Assembly (NCBI GenBank): GCA_025449115.1
Contig: JAHLKC010000057.1
Coordinates: 62,001 to 126,000 of the forward strand
Reading direction: 5' to 3'
Source: Chytridium lagenaria
Lineage: Eukaryota > Chytridiomycota > Chytridiomycetes > Chytridiales > Chytridiaceae
Length of the DNA stretch: 64,000 bases
Shown here: positions 1 to 14,651 of the stretch, piece by piece
How the letters are laid out: every line of letters begins with the position of its first letter
How positions within the stretch are numbered: position 1 is the stretch's first letter
Notes under the pieces: model-generated
Told to the model about the DNA's origin: nothing
The model's input: only the letters and a program-made list of their open reading frames with translations
The model's database searches: none
Program-made: the position numbers and the translations under genes

Positions 1-2882
<2,882 letters not shown>

Positions 2883-4284
2883 GTTGGCGGTGTTCTTAAA
2901 ATCTGTGAGCTTTGACTAAACATCATATCGCCAGCAGTGTAGAGTGATAGGTCCAGAGACGTGGGGTATGTTTTTTTCTAACTCAGAACCGTATATAAAG
3001 AAAGAACCAATACGACGAGTCATGCGCCAAATCTTTGGTCATGATTCAATGACATGAATTGTAGCATTTGCCTCATGTATTAAGAGATCGCTCGCACTAC
3101 AGACTTAGAGCTCTGTCAGCTATTGTTCCGTCATCCCCGTCTTCGAGTGTCCAAACCAGCCTCCACTACCACTGTCTGTCGACTCCATACCCTCTTTCCG
3201 CGTCCTCCACATCTCTAACTAATACACGCAAGGTTTATCATCATTTTTCAACACACCTGGCGGTCTCTTTAGGGGCTGGCGGTGTTGGTATTGATTGAGG
3301 GAGATGCAGTCTTCGAGAGAATGGGACTTTGATGATGTAAATGCTTTTTCCGCCCTAAAATTTTTCAAGATTTGGTATGCAGCAATAGCCAACCTTTGCC
3401 AAACCTCTCCCATCACGGCAAATGGTGACTTTGGTTTACATTACATTCATTCAAAACGATGGAAATAGTCGTCTATATTAGTAAACCCTTCAGTTTGCAT
3501 TATGTTGAGGTGCGAAAGCTTCATGAGAGTATCGGTCGTAGTGAGGATATATTATCTAGCACGTATTGGCATATTTATCAACGGGGGGTCCACACCACAG
3601 AAGCAATGGATCCACAGAAGCAATATCCATATCTCTCACGTCTTACTTGAGGGCCATTTAATCGCTCCCGGAAACAATCATCTTCACCCCCCTTCACCCT
3701 AATATTTTGAATTAGTTAACCATGCAATCCGACAACGGGCACTGTCAATCTTTACTCGGTGTAAATGGTTTTTTTCAGATTAAGAGTAAAGGGAGATTGA
3801 TTCAACAACTGTAACTCTGTCCTCCACCCGTGCTTCATAGAAGTAAAGGCGGTATATACAAGTATGCGATCCTTCATAGATATAATCCGATCTGCATAAG
3901 ATGCCGGTTTTGCTCCAGTAGCCGCAAAGTCAAATCGCATTAACTTGGTGATGACACTCCAAAAAATACGTGACGTTTTTATCTAATAAAAGTATTAAAT
4001 GTTTGTCAACATAACTGTTTGCTTGTTTTCCAACTTGAAAAAAAAAAAAAAAAAAAAAGGATCAGCTGCAGTTCTTTTTTACCAAAAACGTTTGCAAGGT
4101 GAGCCCATCCCTAAACCAAAGCCTTCTCTACCTTTTTGCTTACGTCCATGGCGAAGCATAGCTCCCGTCTGTTTTCTCTGTGGATAACTATATTGCATGA
4201 TTCTTACTTTCTCCTGCTAGAGTTACTTTTTGGTGTCATTTGCATCGGGACACTTAGAAGTCACTATTTCTGCTACCTTGAACC
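2883..4284. other. Divergent intergenic region, cullin / helicase
   Basis: This 1.4-kb region lies between two genes that start away from each other, so it should hold both promoters. Only short non-conserved ORFs are present. A run of 21 A at 4038-4058 is the one obvious feature. I see no RNA gene or TE coding relic. Confidence 0.5.
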
Positions 4285-6742
4285 ATGTCTGCCGTCACTA
4301 GACTTTGTACATGGCTTGGAGCTGCCAAAGGCTCTGTCCCTTTGAGGTAAGGGTTTTTCGGCGACATCATTATTTGGCGATTGCATTTGACACTTACCCA
4401 TTTCTGAAGAGCGTTTGTCGGCGAGTCCCGTCTTTTACAGATGCAATGTCCTTCGCAGCGAGTTTCAATGTTTAGCATTCAGCACTTTCGCGCTTACACC
4501 CCGAGAAGAGATTTGAGGAGCAGAGATTTGGAAGACCTTCTTCTTTCCAAAGAGGAGGATGTATTAGCAGCGGAGACACCAGCTCCGAAGATCGTCCGCC
4601 CAAAGCCGGCGACAGTCTTATCCACTACGGACATGAAAATTCAGGAGAAGGTTGCGACAGAAAAGTTCGTGCCCGAGCCTTTACCGGAATTGGTTTCTGA
4701 GATGCAGGCCGCCACACCACCTGGTCTGGCATTATGGAGCAACCAAACGACCATTTCGGAAGATACTCGCAAGTCTATCGTAGACATTTTCGGATACAAG
4801 ACTATGACAGATGTTCAAAAGCAAGTCTGCGACCTTTTGCCTACGGAGAATGATTTGCTAGTCAGGGCAAAGACGGGAACTGGAAAGACTTTGGCGTTTT
4901 TGATCGCCGCTTATGAAAACGTTATGAAGAGTGGAGGATTTAGCGTGAAAAGTGAGCAATTTTATTTTTTTCATGTTTGATTAAACTTGACTAACCGCTG
5001 TCCGCTCATTGCAAAGGTTCATCTATCCTTATTCTTTCGCCGACACGTGAGCTTGCTCTTCAAATTGCAAACGAGGCCAAGCGATTTGTTCTTGGACAGA
5101 AGATGACCGTAAGAACGTTGATCGGTGGTGAAGATAGAAGACGTCAGAAGAAGAGTATCGCTATGGAAGGACGTGTCGACATTATTGTCGCGACCCCGGG
5201 GCGCCTTATTGATTTTCTGAGCACCGAGAAAGTCATGAAGAAGCGCATCGAGCAACTGAAAGTGGTATGTACAATCTGATAGGCATGACGGCTGAAGGCT
5301 AATCTCTTTATTTTAAAGGTGATTTTTGATGAGGCCGACCAGCTTCTCGAACTCGGTTTCCGTGAAGACATGGAAACTATTAGCAGCCATCTCCCTACCA
5401 ACCGTCAGACGTTCATGTTTTCAGCTACTCTATCACCTAATATCAAAAAGATTGCCGATCGTGTCCTCAAGGAGAAGCGCATATCACTCGATACTGTTCC
5501 AAAGGATGACGTCCCTACCCACCTTAACGTCAAGCAAACCTACATTACCGCACCTTACTCGCAGCAAGTCGCCTCAATCTACAAGGTTATCTCTGACCAT
5601 CGCGAGAAAGTTCCGAATTCAAAGATTATCGTCTTCTTCCCGACCACACGATCCGTTACAAACATGTCCAACCTTTTTAATGTTATTAGCGGCATGGATA
5701 TCATCAGTATCCACTCCAAGCTTGAGCAACGCCAGAGGTCCCGTATCTCTGATCGATTCAGGGCGAGCAGGTCAGCTGTTCTCTTTACAACGGACGTGTC
5801 TGCCCGTGGTGTCGATTACCCAGGGGTCACTCTTGTTTTGCAGGTCGGTGTGCCCACTAGCACCGAACAGTACATCCACCGAGTTGGTAGGACTGGTCGC
5901 GCAGGAAAATCTGGAGAGGGTATTCTTATTCTTTCTCCATACGAGAAGAAGTTTTTGCAGTCTCTTACTGGCGAGGTGCCGATCAAGCAGAGCTTTGAGT
6001 ATGAGCCAAACTTGATCGCGCGCGATGAAAACATTCAAAAGATTATCTCGCAAGCGTTCATCTCATACGACAACACGGATGCAAAGGATAGTTTCTACGC
6101 TCACCTCGGCTATTGTAAGTTCAAATTGCTACGTCAAATGAACATATCGCTGACATGTTTTTGTTAGACCGCCAAATGATTACCGATCTAAACATGTCCC
6201 GTGAGACTCTTTACCGCTCCGCCGAAGACTACGCAAAGAATGCCCTCGGACTCCGAGAAACTCCTGCGCTTTCCCCTCGTCTTGCCACCAATCTTGGCCT
6301 AAGCAAGGTCCGAGGAGTCAGGCTTTGGGGTAACAACGATCATAATGACTCGGACGAACCTCGCTCCTTTGGTGGCGCTGGTGAAAGCCCTAGGAAAAAG
6401 TCCTTTGGAGCTCAAGGTGATCGCCGTGAAAGATCGTTTGGGGAGCACAAGGGCGATTCTTTCCAAAAAAGGGATCGTGGAAGCAATTTCGGTGAAAGAA
6501 GGTATGGCGATCAGCATGAACGCCACGATTCAGATTCGTTCAGCGCACAACGCTCCGATTCTTTCAGTTCAGACAGTCGACGATCTTGGAGTTCTGAGCC
6601 TCCGAGAAGGCCCAGGGAATTTGATAGCTCTGACGACTTCCAGTCGCGCGAGCGTAGTAGACCCCCGCGCAACAACTCGAGGGGAGACGGGTTTACACGC
6701 CCTGCTTACCGTGGAAAGCGCGAGATGTCCGAAGATTTTTAG
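4285..6742 (+). CDS. MSS116: DEAD-box RNA helicase, MSS116/CYT-19-like, probably mitochondrial
   Basis: This is an ATP-dependent RNA helicase or chaperone. I place the start at 4285: a short exon (4285-4346) encodes MSAVTRLCTWLGAAKGSVPL and is spliced over 4347-4409 in frame with RAFVGESRLLQM. The result is a basic, Ser/Ala-rich N-terminus without acidic residues, as in a mitochondrial presequence. Helicase motifs appear in order: AKTGTGKT (I), PTRELALQI (Ia), TPGR (Ib), DEAD (II, about 5330), SAT (III), IIVFFPTTR (IV), TTDVSARGVDYP (V) and HRVGRTGRAG (VI). The C-terminal tail (6300-6742) is rich in R, S, G and D, suiting an RNA-binding tail. Introns lie near 4952-5016, 5264-5319 and 6117-6167. 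The wording of motifs V-VI and the linker (LQVGVPTSTEQYIHRVGRTG) favours the MSS116/CYT-19 group, which acts in mitochondrial intron splicing. No frameshift is needed. Confidence 0.9.
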
Positions 6743-7068
6743 AAACCTTCTTTAGCCACAACTTTCACAACTTTGTTCCTCCACAGCCTTTCTTTCCATG
6801 CGTTCAACTCTCAATTTATGTTTCTCTTTACCTGTTTTTATCTTATTCCTGTGCTTTTAGTGTTACGGTCTGCTTTTTAGAACTACATTGACCGACCACC
6901 GCGATGTTTTATCATCACGCCGGGTCTTGGGTCCCTCTCTGTACTTATTCAATGCTGCACCGTTTTGTGCAATAATATCAGATGCAATCATCATACACAA
7001 CATTTTTCTTCTTTGGATATATATATGTTTAGCATGAAGTGCATTAAATATGGGGAGAGATCGTATTT
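6743..7068. other. Convergent 3' intergenic region
   Basis: A 326-bp AT-rich stretch lies between the 3' ends of the helicase and the EI24-like gene. T-rich segments on both strands fit mutual 3' UTRs. No coding signal is seen. Confidence 0.4.
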
Positions 7069-8265
7069 TTATCTTCTTCGTTTGCCACAGCACATGCTGA
7101 TAATAAGGACCGTCAATTTGTTGGGAATCCAGAAGATAGGAAAACGAAGCCTTTGCAATGCCACTTCAGACGAACTTGGAACAGGTTGAGCTCGATTGGC
7201 CATGATAATATACTATCATTATCAGCTGCTATTTGAAAAATTCAATGGCTTACCAGGGGAAAGATCAGAGCGTACAGCCCAGCATTCACAAACATCGGGA
7301 AGAAAAACGTACAAAGAGAACAAGGAAGTCCTATCAACCTTTAATACGTTAAATAACAGACTGATAAACGAACCGTAGCCAGCGAAATACGCCCACCGCC
7401 GTTCGAAATAATCCATCTTCATTTGAATGTTCCAGTTTTGGCTCGTCCATTTATACTCAAATGAGAGAAACGCGTTGATCCAATTCCAAAGAAAAACGAG
7501 CAGACAGGCCCAATTACAGGAATTTTAAATGATAGTAAGGCTAAAATCATAGAGCTGGAGAGAAGTAATATCCGGAAAGCCTCGTCCGAAACCCGCCTCA
7601 GCATCCTTTATAATATGTTTTAAAAAAAAACTACAAGTCCCATATTTTCATACCAGTCTACTGTCCTGTCCTTTTGCTCGGGTGTCCCGGATATTATGCT
7701 GAATGAGCGATCGGCTATGCTCTGGTACCATAGGGAGTTCAATGCGAAACTGATCACGTACAGGGGATATACCCAGAGAAGCTTTATACCAACACAGGTT
7801 AACAAATGTACAGAGTTGTTGCTTAAGCCTTACATAGTACAGTCCTTCCAAAAATCCAGAAATCTTAGGAGCGGGAACGATATGTAATGTTGGATCAATG
7901 TCAGGGGATATAGCAGTGGCAGATGAGGCGAGATGATGAGCGAGAGGAGCAATGGCATAATCAAAGAGGAGGATAGATCCCAGGAAGATGGCACCGTTAA
8001 GAATAAGGCACTTAAACAGCGCTGACTGGATCGTCTTTGATCTTAGATATAATAAGCTTTCAAAGACTTCATGCGCCACAGCCTCTGTACCCGTATACTA
8101 AAATGAACGTCGTCGGCCATGCAAATGCATCCATCAATCCAGTCCATGTTGATTTAACTAGAATCAGCGTCATCTCCTGCATGGTCATATCCCTTGCGGC
8201 ATCAGGGGCATCCGATCGATCCGTCGGATGCTTTGAAGGAGGCCGAGTCCTCCTCCGTTCGGCCA
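7069..8265 (-). CDS. EI24: EI24-like multi-pass membrane protein
   Basis: Resembles animal EI24 (etoposide-induced 2.4), an ER membrane protein tied to autophagy. Start at 8265 (MAERRRTRPPSKHP). Recognisable blocks are FKCLILNGAIFLGSILLFDY, LLWVYPLYVISFALNSLWYQ followed by SIADRSF, WINAFLSFEYKW, ERRWAYFAGYG, FFPMFVNAGLYALIFPL and LRFPIFWIPNKLTVL. Together they give about five to six hydrophobic segments in the family order. It ends with a basic tail, GKRRR. Introns are small, and two have unusual donors (GTTAAA near 8140 and GTTCGT near 7380). A 1-nt deletion at about 7501-7505 breaks the frame between GPV and LLVFLWNW. The family is widespread in animals and protists; its presence here fits an early-diverging fungus. 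Confidence 0.85.
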
Positions 8266-8385
8266 TGAAAGTTTGACTGAGATTGAAAAGCTTGCGGGTC
8301 CTCAAAACTTCTCACAAAAATCATCCCATCACCAGCATCGCCACTGAACGTCAGTGCAGCACGGTTGGGAAGGCCTGGATTGCCG
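8266..8385. promoter_or_regulatory. Short divergent promoter, EI24-like / F-box WD40
   Basis: Only about 120 nt separate the two opposing start codons, so both promoters must overlap here. No TATA-like box stands out. Confidence 0.5.
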
Positions 8386-10338
8386 ATGAGTTACAAATTC
8401 GGCGTCATTGTGAAAGGTCTGCTGGGATATCGAGTAGTTATTGATAATTCTGTAGATGAAAGAACCTCATTAGATTCCCAAATAACAAATATATTGGTGA
8501 GAAACTGTCTCAGTTGTTTTTATTAATGCATCCTCTTCACTTGAGCTTACAATTCCTACGTACCTACAGCTCCGACTCCCTGTTGAAATTCTCCAATACA
8601 TCATTGAATGCCTCAGCAGAATAACATGGAGTGATGCCTCCTCCTTTTCACAAACCTGCAGACTTCTCCGCTCCCTCTACATGAACTCTAGCGCCAAGGT
8701 GTGGCGTCGTCGATGTATTGAGCTTTGGCATGCAGATCCTTTTCAATACGCCTCGTACATGGACATCAACAGCAGAGATTTTTGGAAATCGGTAGACAGG
8801 AGTAACCGCGCTTGGCTTGCTGGCCGTCATGCGTTTCGCTTTTACGGTACGGTATATTTCGATAATCACCTCTAAATGATCATAGAAGAACCTCTTGACC
8901 TTTTTTTTGCATCAACCACCATGTCCTTATCTGAGCGCTTCATCGTTTACGGCTCAGATGATACGCACACTATTTTCACGCGTTACCTCACAGACCAGCT
9001 CGTAGTGCGGGACCTCCAAACCATGAAAGTTAGTCAAGTTATGGGAGGCTTTAAGCTTAGGAATGTGTGCGTGTGTGGGGATTTTATTGTCACAGATGAC
9101 GGGTCTTCGGATTTAAGGGTGACGCGTATCACGAATGAAGTTGTAAAACCGGCTGAGAGGGAGGCTAAGGTTGCGTTGTTGCATCCGCCACATATCAGCC
9201 CTCAACCGTTAATTCCGACGCCTTTGATTGACGATGTTGTCTCTCCTGATCCGGTCGCTATGTTACATATTGGCGACGACATGACCGTTGGTCTAATTTG
9301 CGATCCTTTGAATAAGGTAAAGCTTTGTAAACAAGGCTATTGTTAATCTCTTCTTTAGCACGTTATATCGGCATCTGCATCCGGTAATATGTGCATCTGG
9401 GACATGCAGTCTTTCTCCCTAGTCGGACGTTTCACAGAGCGTCCGAATATTTCGTCTATCGGTTTGTCTGGACCCCTTCTCATAACCGCAGGGGGAGGAA
9501 TCGATGATCAGGTAGAGCTGCGGGTACTATTTTTTAGACATCTAATATATATTAAATAGTTCATCCACTGCTGGGATCTTCCTCGTCGTTCCCGCTTCCG
9601 GATGCTTTCCATCAATTACCATACAATATTTCTGTACGCGAAGCTTCTGAGAATCACACCACCCAAGCCTTCGCATTTGTGGTCTGTGGATGCGCTTGCA
9701 GTGTCAAATCGGACTATTGCGTGTAATTTTGGGTATCAGGGGACGTACCTTGTTTTTGAGAGATTTCGATTGAAGTGGATTGTGAATGATCACATTGAAG
9801 GAAGTTTGGGAGGCTTAAATACTCCTAAGGTGAGGTTTATGCACCTTTTCTTTTTATTCTTTCCTCGGTACTTTTTTTTATATTTGTTATCTTTGTCATG
9901 AGCTCCGATTTTTTCTACTACTTCATATTATCTCCGATTTTTATGTCATCTAACTTGTATGCAGGTTTGCCTAACGGATCGCTTCCTGTTCACTGCCGCG
10001 GATACCCGCTCGTCCATTGCAATGTGGGACCTTAAAACGGGCCACCTTCTCCGTCGGCTCAGTGAACCCGCGGTCCCGCCACTGGTCCCTCCCGCCAACA
10101 AGAACTCGTCACTTCTATAACCTCAATCAACGTCACACCTGACGGAACCCGTCTCATTGTGTCAGCCTTTGGTGGAACGCTATACGAGTGGAAAGTGATT
10201 TACGATGAAGAGGGTGAGAAAGACACGTCGACGTATGATGACCTATTAAAAGTTTCGAGGGAGGCGTTGGATGGGGTTATGGGTGAAAGAATGAAGAAGC
10301 GGTTTGTGAGGAGGTGGGAGGGAAATCGCGGATGGTAG
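8386..10338 (+). CDS. F-box / WD40-repeat protein
   Basis: Probable substrate receptor of an SCF ubiquitin ligase. Start at 8386 (MSYKFGVIVKGLL). The F-box follows the first intron: LRLPVEILQYIIECLS ... SQTCRLLRSL ... VWRRRC (about 8570-8720). WD40-like blades follow, with ASASGNMCIWDMQ, CWDLPRRSRF, TAADTRSSIAMWDLKTG and VTPDGTRLIVSAFGGTLYEW. Introns lie near 8847-8886, 9316-9358, 9511-9560 and 9831-9964. A 1-nt indel at about 10085-10095 is needed to reach the last blade and the C-terminus (KKRFVRRWEGNRGW). A cullin gene in the same window is compatible with SCF function but is not evidence of partnership. The specific orthologue is unknown. Confidence 0.8.
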
Positions 10339-10647
10339 TTTTTTTTTGACCTCATTGGGAGTTAGTGTGTGTAATGTTTTTGTCACACATTGTTAAGCTC
10401 GTCACTCTCCTTTAATTACTATATAATCTCTTTCAAGCAAGTTTAGCACATCGCAGTGATAATAGTAAATCCATTTTTAAGAACCATAGGAGCCTTTAAT
10501 CATTTAAGATCACGTCTGTCGCAGCATATGTCCGATCATTAACGGGACAAGTGAACGGTTCCTCGCATTGTTTATTCAAAGTACTTTACAGCTCGAAATG
10601 AGACTTCTGAAATTTTACAGGAACGGCCCACAGCGACTTTATGTCAT
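10339..10647. other. Convergent 3' intergenic region
   Basis: A 309-bp AT-rich gap between two 3' ends. Nothing recognisable beyond likely UTR sequence. Confidence 0.4.
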
Positions 10648-12706
10648 CTATATCCACCAACCCCGATACATATAAATAAACACCAAAGTAGCAATCAGTG
10701 CAAGCCCAATCCCAATTTCCTGGGAAACCTTCCACAACCTCGCTGTTGTTGTTATGGGCGGCTCTTGCGGCGGCAATTTCACCTCATCCATCTCATCCTC
10801 ATCGATTTCCTCCACGTCCTTATGCGAAACGTCAGCGTCGTCACCTGAAGGCTTTTCCGGCGACTTCGCAGTCGTCATAGATGGCTTTGCTGTTCTAGTA
10901 GGGACCTCCTTCGTTTTCCCAGCAGTCTCCCCTTCCCCAAACTCCCATAAAAGTACTCCAAATACTCCAACACCTTCGCCTCATCACTACAAGTGTAAAA
11001 CGTAGCATTTTTCATCCGCTCCTTTACATTCTCATCCTCGTCCTCCGCTGAAACTATTCGATCAAGCCACCTTGTCCCGTCTTCATTCGAATCCGCACCA
11101 ACCTCTTTCGCCCACAACGACAAAAGATCGATGACCTCCCCGCTTTTTTTAGCAATAAGCGCGGCGTAGGTGGAGTGCGTGGACATGTGCGGGAAGAGAG
11201 AGGATTTCGTGAACGGTTTTGCAGGGACGGAGTGGCACCAGACTACATGCCAATCGGGTGTAAAGCCTTGGGCGGTTGAAAGGAGCCGGAGAAAGACAGC
11301 GCAGGTGAGGAGGGGGTGGTCGGGAAGAATATAGTTTGCCCAAGATGGTGACTTCTTCTGCTGCGAATCAGAATGTACACTTAAAATAGGCTGATTACCG
11401 AAAGAAACGGATTCTCGCCAACAGGGAGCATTCCTTTTCGAAACTTTGGAAATACAAGTCGCATAGCGCGTTCCAGATATTCTTGAAACGACGTTGTTGA
11501 CAGTATAGGCGCGACTTTCAAATCCCAGTATTCTAGCTGAGATCTGATTTTTGTCTTTGACATGAACGCTCGGACGTCCTGTCAGCCGTTAGTAAAAATG
11601 GTTAGAATCAAGAGCGTCTTACGAAAGAATTATGTCGCAAATCCATCAGCATTCCAATCATTCGTTTGTCGAAAGCTCCGTCAGTCTTTCGAGGCCCTCC
11701 AGCCTTCTCTGCCGCACGTGTTGCCTCCATGTAACATTGCTTCAAATCCGCATCATCAGGTGAACATTTCAAGCCACCCTGAAAGGCGGCCGCGGCTTCT
11801 ACATATCGCTTGGACCTCATGAGAGCGACACCTAAACCAGATGAAACGAAAACAAGGTTAAAGATGATGCCAACGCCGTAACAATGACTTATTTTAACGT
11901 GTGAACCTAAGCTTACCTTTACGATACCACCCTTTTGACCATGTCGGACTTGCAGAAATACAACGATCCGCCATCTAGATTACAATTGGCATGTCAGATG
12001 ATGAATGATCAGGATAGGCGGCCTACATCCAGAGCTTCGTCCAGTCGACCAAGTTTAGTAAAGGCCAAAGCAGAGTTTGAAAGAATGGCTTGTATTTACG
12101 GGATCCAGTTTCAAACCCTTGGTCCATTTATCCAGAGCTTCAACAACTTTCCCAGTCTTAACGGAAGACGTCAGCACATACAGCAAACACACAATGATTT
12201 ATTTACAAACGCATTCTCACCTTAAAAAGCTCATTACCCTCCTCTTTTAACGTTAAAGCGTCGTCAACGTTCTTCGCTCCCTTCTTCAGCAGTTCTGTTG
12301 CGAGCTTCTTGTACGTGGCCGATTTCTCCTTATCCCCCATTGCTTCATAAGCACTCGCCAATCTCGCCGCCGACGCTGTCCGAGACGTATAGCATCCCGG
12401 AAGAAGCTCTTCAGAGCTATGAATATCCTCTTGCCGGAATGCAGCCTCAGCGTCCTTAATAGCTTCTGGATACTTTTTCAACTGCATATCTTCCCAGATA
12501 AACTATGGTGAGTTTGCGCGTGGTATACAGCCATGCATGCACAAAAGCAACGACTTACAGCATGTCGACCTTGAGAGCAGCGGAACGGCTGGATTCGGAA
12601 CTTTCCCTCCATCAATCAATTTCGTGAAAGCTTTTACGGCTGCTCCATAGTCTTTCTTTGCAATCGCTTGTTGTGCCTCAACCAGAGCCTTTTGGACGTC
12701 TGACAT
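10648..12706 (-). CDS. TPR-repeat protein with C-terminal membrane anchor
   Basis: Start at 12706 (MSDVQKALVEAQQAIAKKDY). TPR units include KDYGAAVKAFTKLIDGGKVP, YMQLKKYPEAIKDAEAAF, ALTLKEEGNELFKTGKVVEA, ILSNSALAFTKLGRLDEALD, ASPTWSKGWYRKGVALMRSK and YVEAAAAFQGGL, the pattern of HSP70/HSP90 co-chaperones. The second half (FPKFRKGMLPVGENPFLS, then a block with FTPDWHVVWCHSVPAKPFTK) is not one I recognise. An acidic linker (EEIDEDEMDE) and one hydrophobic segment (GIGLALIATLVFIYMY) before RGWWI look like a tail anchor. Frame breaks occur at about 10927-10938 (in a G-run) and about 12088-12092. A chaperone-binding receptor on an organelle surface is inference only. Confidence 0.7.
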
Positions 12707-12752
12707 TTCATCAAGATTTTTCGGTTTTTTTTTTTTTTCAAATCAAGAGTCG
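12707..12752. promoter_or_regulatory. 46-nt bidirectional promoter
   Basis: The start codons of the TPR protein and RPA43 are 46 nt apart, with a T-run of about 15 in the middle. Both 5' UTRs and core promoters must be compressed into this gap or extend into the neighbouring coding sequences. Confidence 0.6.
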
Positions 12753-14069
12753 ATGGCTAAAAAGGACAAGACAGCAAAGAAGGATGCGGGTCATCAAAAG
12801 GAAACGATCACGGTGAAATCAAAGAGCAAATCCAAACATGGCCTTTCATTCAAGTCGATGGTGGTGGAGTTTAAGGTCTTTTTGCCGCCCGTGTTTGCAC
12901 GGAAGCCGGGGCAAGGTGTGCTGGAGTATTTGTCCAAATTCCTTTTGAGGTGAGGTTTTTCGCTTAAGTTTGGGCGACGCTGATGGGTGGTTGTTCTGGT
13001 CAGATACGTGCCGGAAGTTGGAGGTGTTGTGATTTCGTTCAACGACGTTCAGCTTCTTCAGACCGCCGCAAGGATCATGTACGAATGCCCATATTCCACC
13101 ATCTTGATCTCGGCAACGCTTACTGTCTTTTCACCGGAAGTCGATTCTGTCGTGGGTTAGTGATCGTGATTTTAAACCATATTAAGACTTTATTCTTTAC
13201 GATTAGTGGGTATTGTCAACAAAGTTTCTCGGATCACATTGGGTTGCTCGTCCATGGCGTGTTCAATGCTTCGATTGCGGCAGACCAGATTAGGAAATAC
13301 GAATTCGCATGGAGAGATAATCTCTCTGGCTGGAAACGTCTTCCGAAAGACGGACCTGATGCCATCATTTTACCTGGATCCATTTTGAGGTTTACCGTCA
13401 CAGGGTAAGTTTCCACTTACTAGTCGTCACTCGTTTTAGTGGTAATAAAAACCAAAACTAACGAAATGTAGGCTTACAAAAGCCAACGATATTTTGACGC
13501 TTTCTGGGTCGTTATTAAAGCACACTTCTTCCACCGGAATTGTCCACCAAGATGGCACTTTTTCTGCACCGCCCGCGTCGTGGGCGAATCCCCATACCGA
13601 AGGGGAAGGGGAAGCGGGCTACGCGGAAGAGTTTAAAGAGGAATACAAAGAGGAAGATGATTTAAACGATGACGATTTGGAAGAAGACTCGTTGGACGAT
13701 ATTGTTATCGCGCCAGCGGGACCTTCGAAAAAGAAGTCGGCAAAGGGGAAGAGAAAGACTGCAGAAGATGAGGATGAGACTGATGAGGTGAAGGAGGACG
13801 AGGAGGAGGAAAGTTCGTCAAAGAAGACGGTGAAGGGGAACCGGATACCTCAGCCGATGGATGTTGATGAGGTTGTAAAGGTAAAGGAGGAAGTATTGGA
13901 ACCTTCCAAGAAAAAGGCGAAGAAACGCAAGTCGGAAGTTTTCGCGGAAAATGACGATGAAGAAGAGACGAATGTGGAGGAGAAACCGAAGAAGAAAGTG
14001 AAACAAGAGCCGGTAGATAATGGGCGGGCAGCGAGCCCCGTGAAGAAGAAGAAGAAGAAAACAGCATAG
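12753..14069 (+). CDS. RPA43: RNA polymerase I subunit RPA43
   Basis: Subunit of the Pol I stalk that transcribes rDNA. Start at 12753 (MAKKDKTAKKDAGHQK). The N-terminal RPB7-like part reads VLEYLSKFLLRYVPEVGGVV and RIMYECPYSTILISATLTVF. The OB-fold part reads GIVNKVS then DHIGLLVHGVFNASIAADQI and ILPGSILRFTVTG. The 190-residue tail is a lysine/acid-rich low-complexity region ending KKKKKKTA, as is common for the RPA43 C-terminus. Introns are at about 12951-13004, 13156-13206 and 13407-13471. A 1-nt deletion at about 13229-13232 separates KVS from DHIGLL. Confidence 0.88.
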
Positions 14070-14194
14070 AGATTCTGTTTTTTTTTCTGGTGAATGTCAT
14101 TTGGCTCTATGGGAAGTCGGTTCCCTTTATATTTTTTTATTTCTTTGTTTGTTTGATTGTATTTAATAGATATTCGCTGGCAACTTTTGCAGAA
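14070..14194. other. Short convergent gap
   Basis: A 125-nt AT-rich gap between the 3' ends of RPA43 and BRK1, with T-rich stretches and no other feature. Confidence 0.4.
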
Positions 14195-14599
14195 TCATAC
14201 TCGGACTTCTGATCCTGCTTTAAGACGTTCCACAGCTGGAATGACGCTCACAGCCTGTTTTATACAAATATCATTAACGTTGAGCGTTTAAACGGCAACG
14301 GTCTAACCTTGGTTTCCAAAAGCGTTAGTCTTCTCTCCAGCTTTGCCAGCGTTTCATCCAATTTCGCCATGCCAAGCGTCGAGTGTTGCTCTACGTAAAA
14401 TAATCAGATCCCACAGCAACAACAGAGTCTTTTTAGCAGATAAGAATAACCCATTTAAAGAATGAAATATAAAGTCACCAAATCTTGTAAGAAAACTCGA
14501 TAGTTCTTGGACAGCCTGGCTCAAGACCTCAACCTGGTCGTTATTGTCCCATTGCTGGGCGAGGGTTGACTGGATTTGTTTGTGACAGTTGAGCGACAT
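14195..14599 (-). CDS. BRK1: BRK1/HSPC300, WAVE/SCAR complex subunit
   Basis: Smallest subunit of the WAVE regulatory complex, which activates Arp2/3 to build branched actin for protrusions. Three exons (14599-14479, 14390-14308, 14254-14195) give an 87-residue protein, close to the family's roughly 75. The start is MSLNCHKQIQSTLAQQWDNN, followed by VEVLSQAVQELSSFLTRF, and the second coding exon reads LGMAKLDETLAKLERRLTLL before ETK. This matches the family pattern of a conserved W, a helix and the trimeric coiled coil with L-x-x-L-E-R-R. The 20-residue tail after ETK is not shared with animals. No single exon exceeds 42 codons, so ORF scans miss the gene. Its occurrence argues for an amoeboid or zoosporic life stage. 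Confidence 0.82.
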
Positions 14600-14651
14600 T
14601 TTTCGAGACAAACCTCGCAATAGAAGGAAAAGTTTGCCATCTCACATTAAA
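14600..14651. promoter_or_regulatory. 52-nt bidirectional promoter
   Basis: BRK1 and the DGCR6-like gene start head-to-head with 52 nt between ATGs. This is the second ultra-short shared promoter within 2 kb. Confidence 0.6.
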
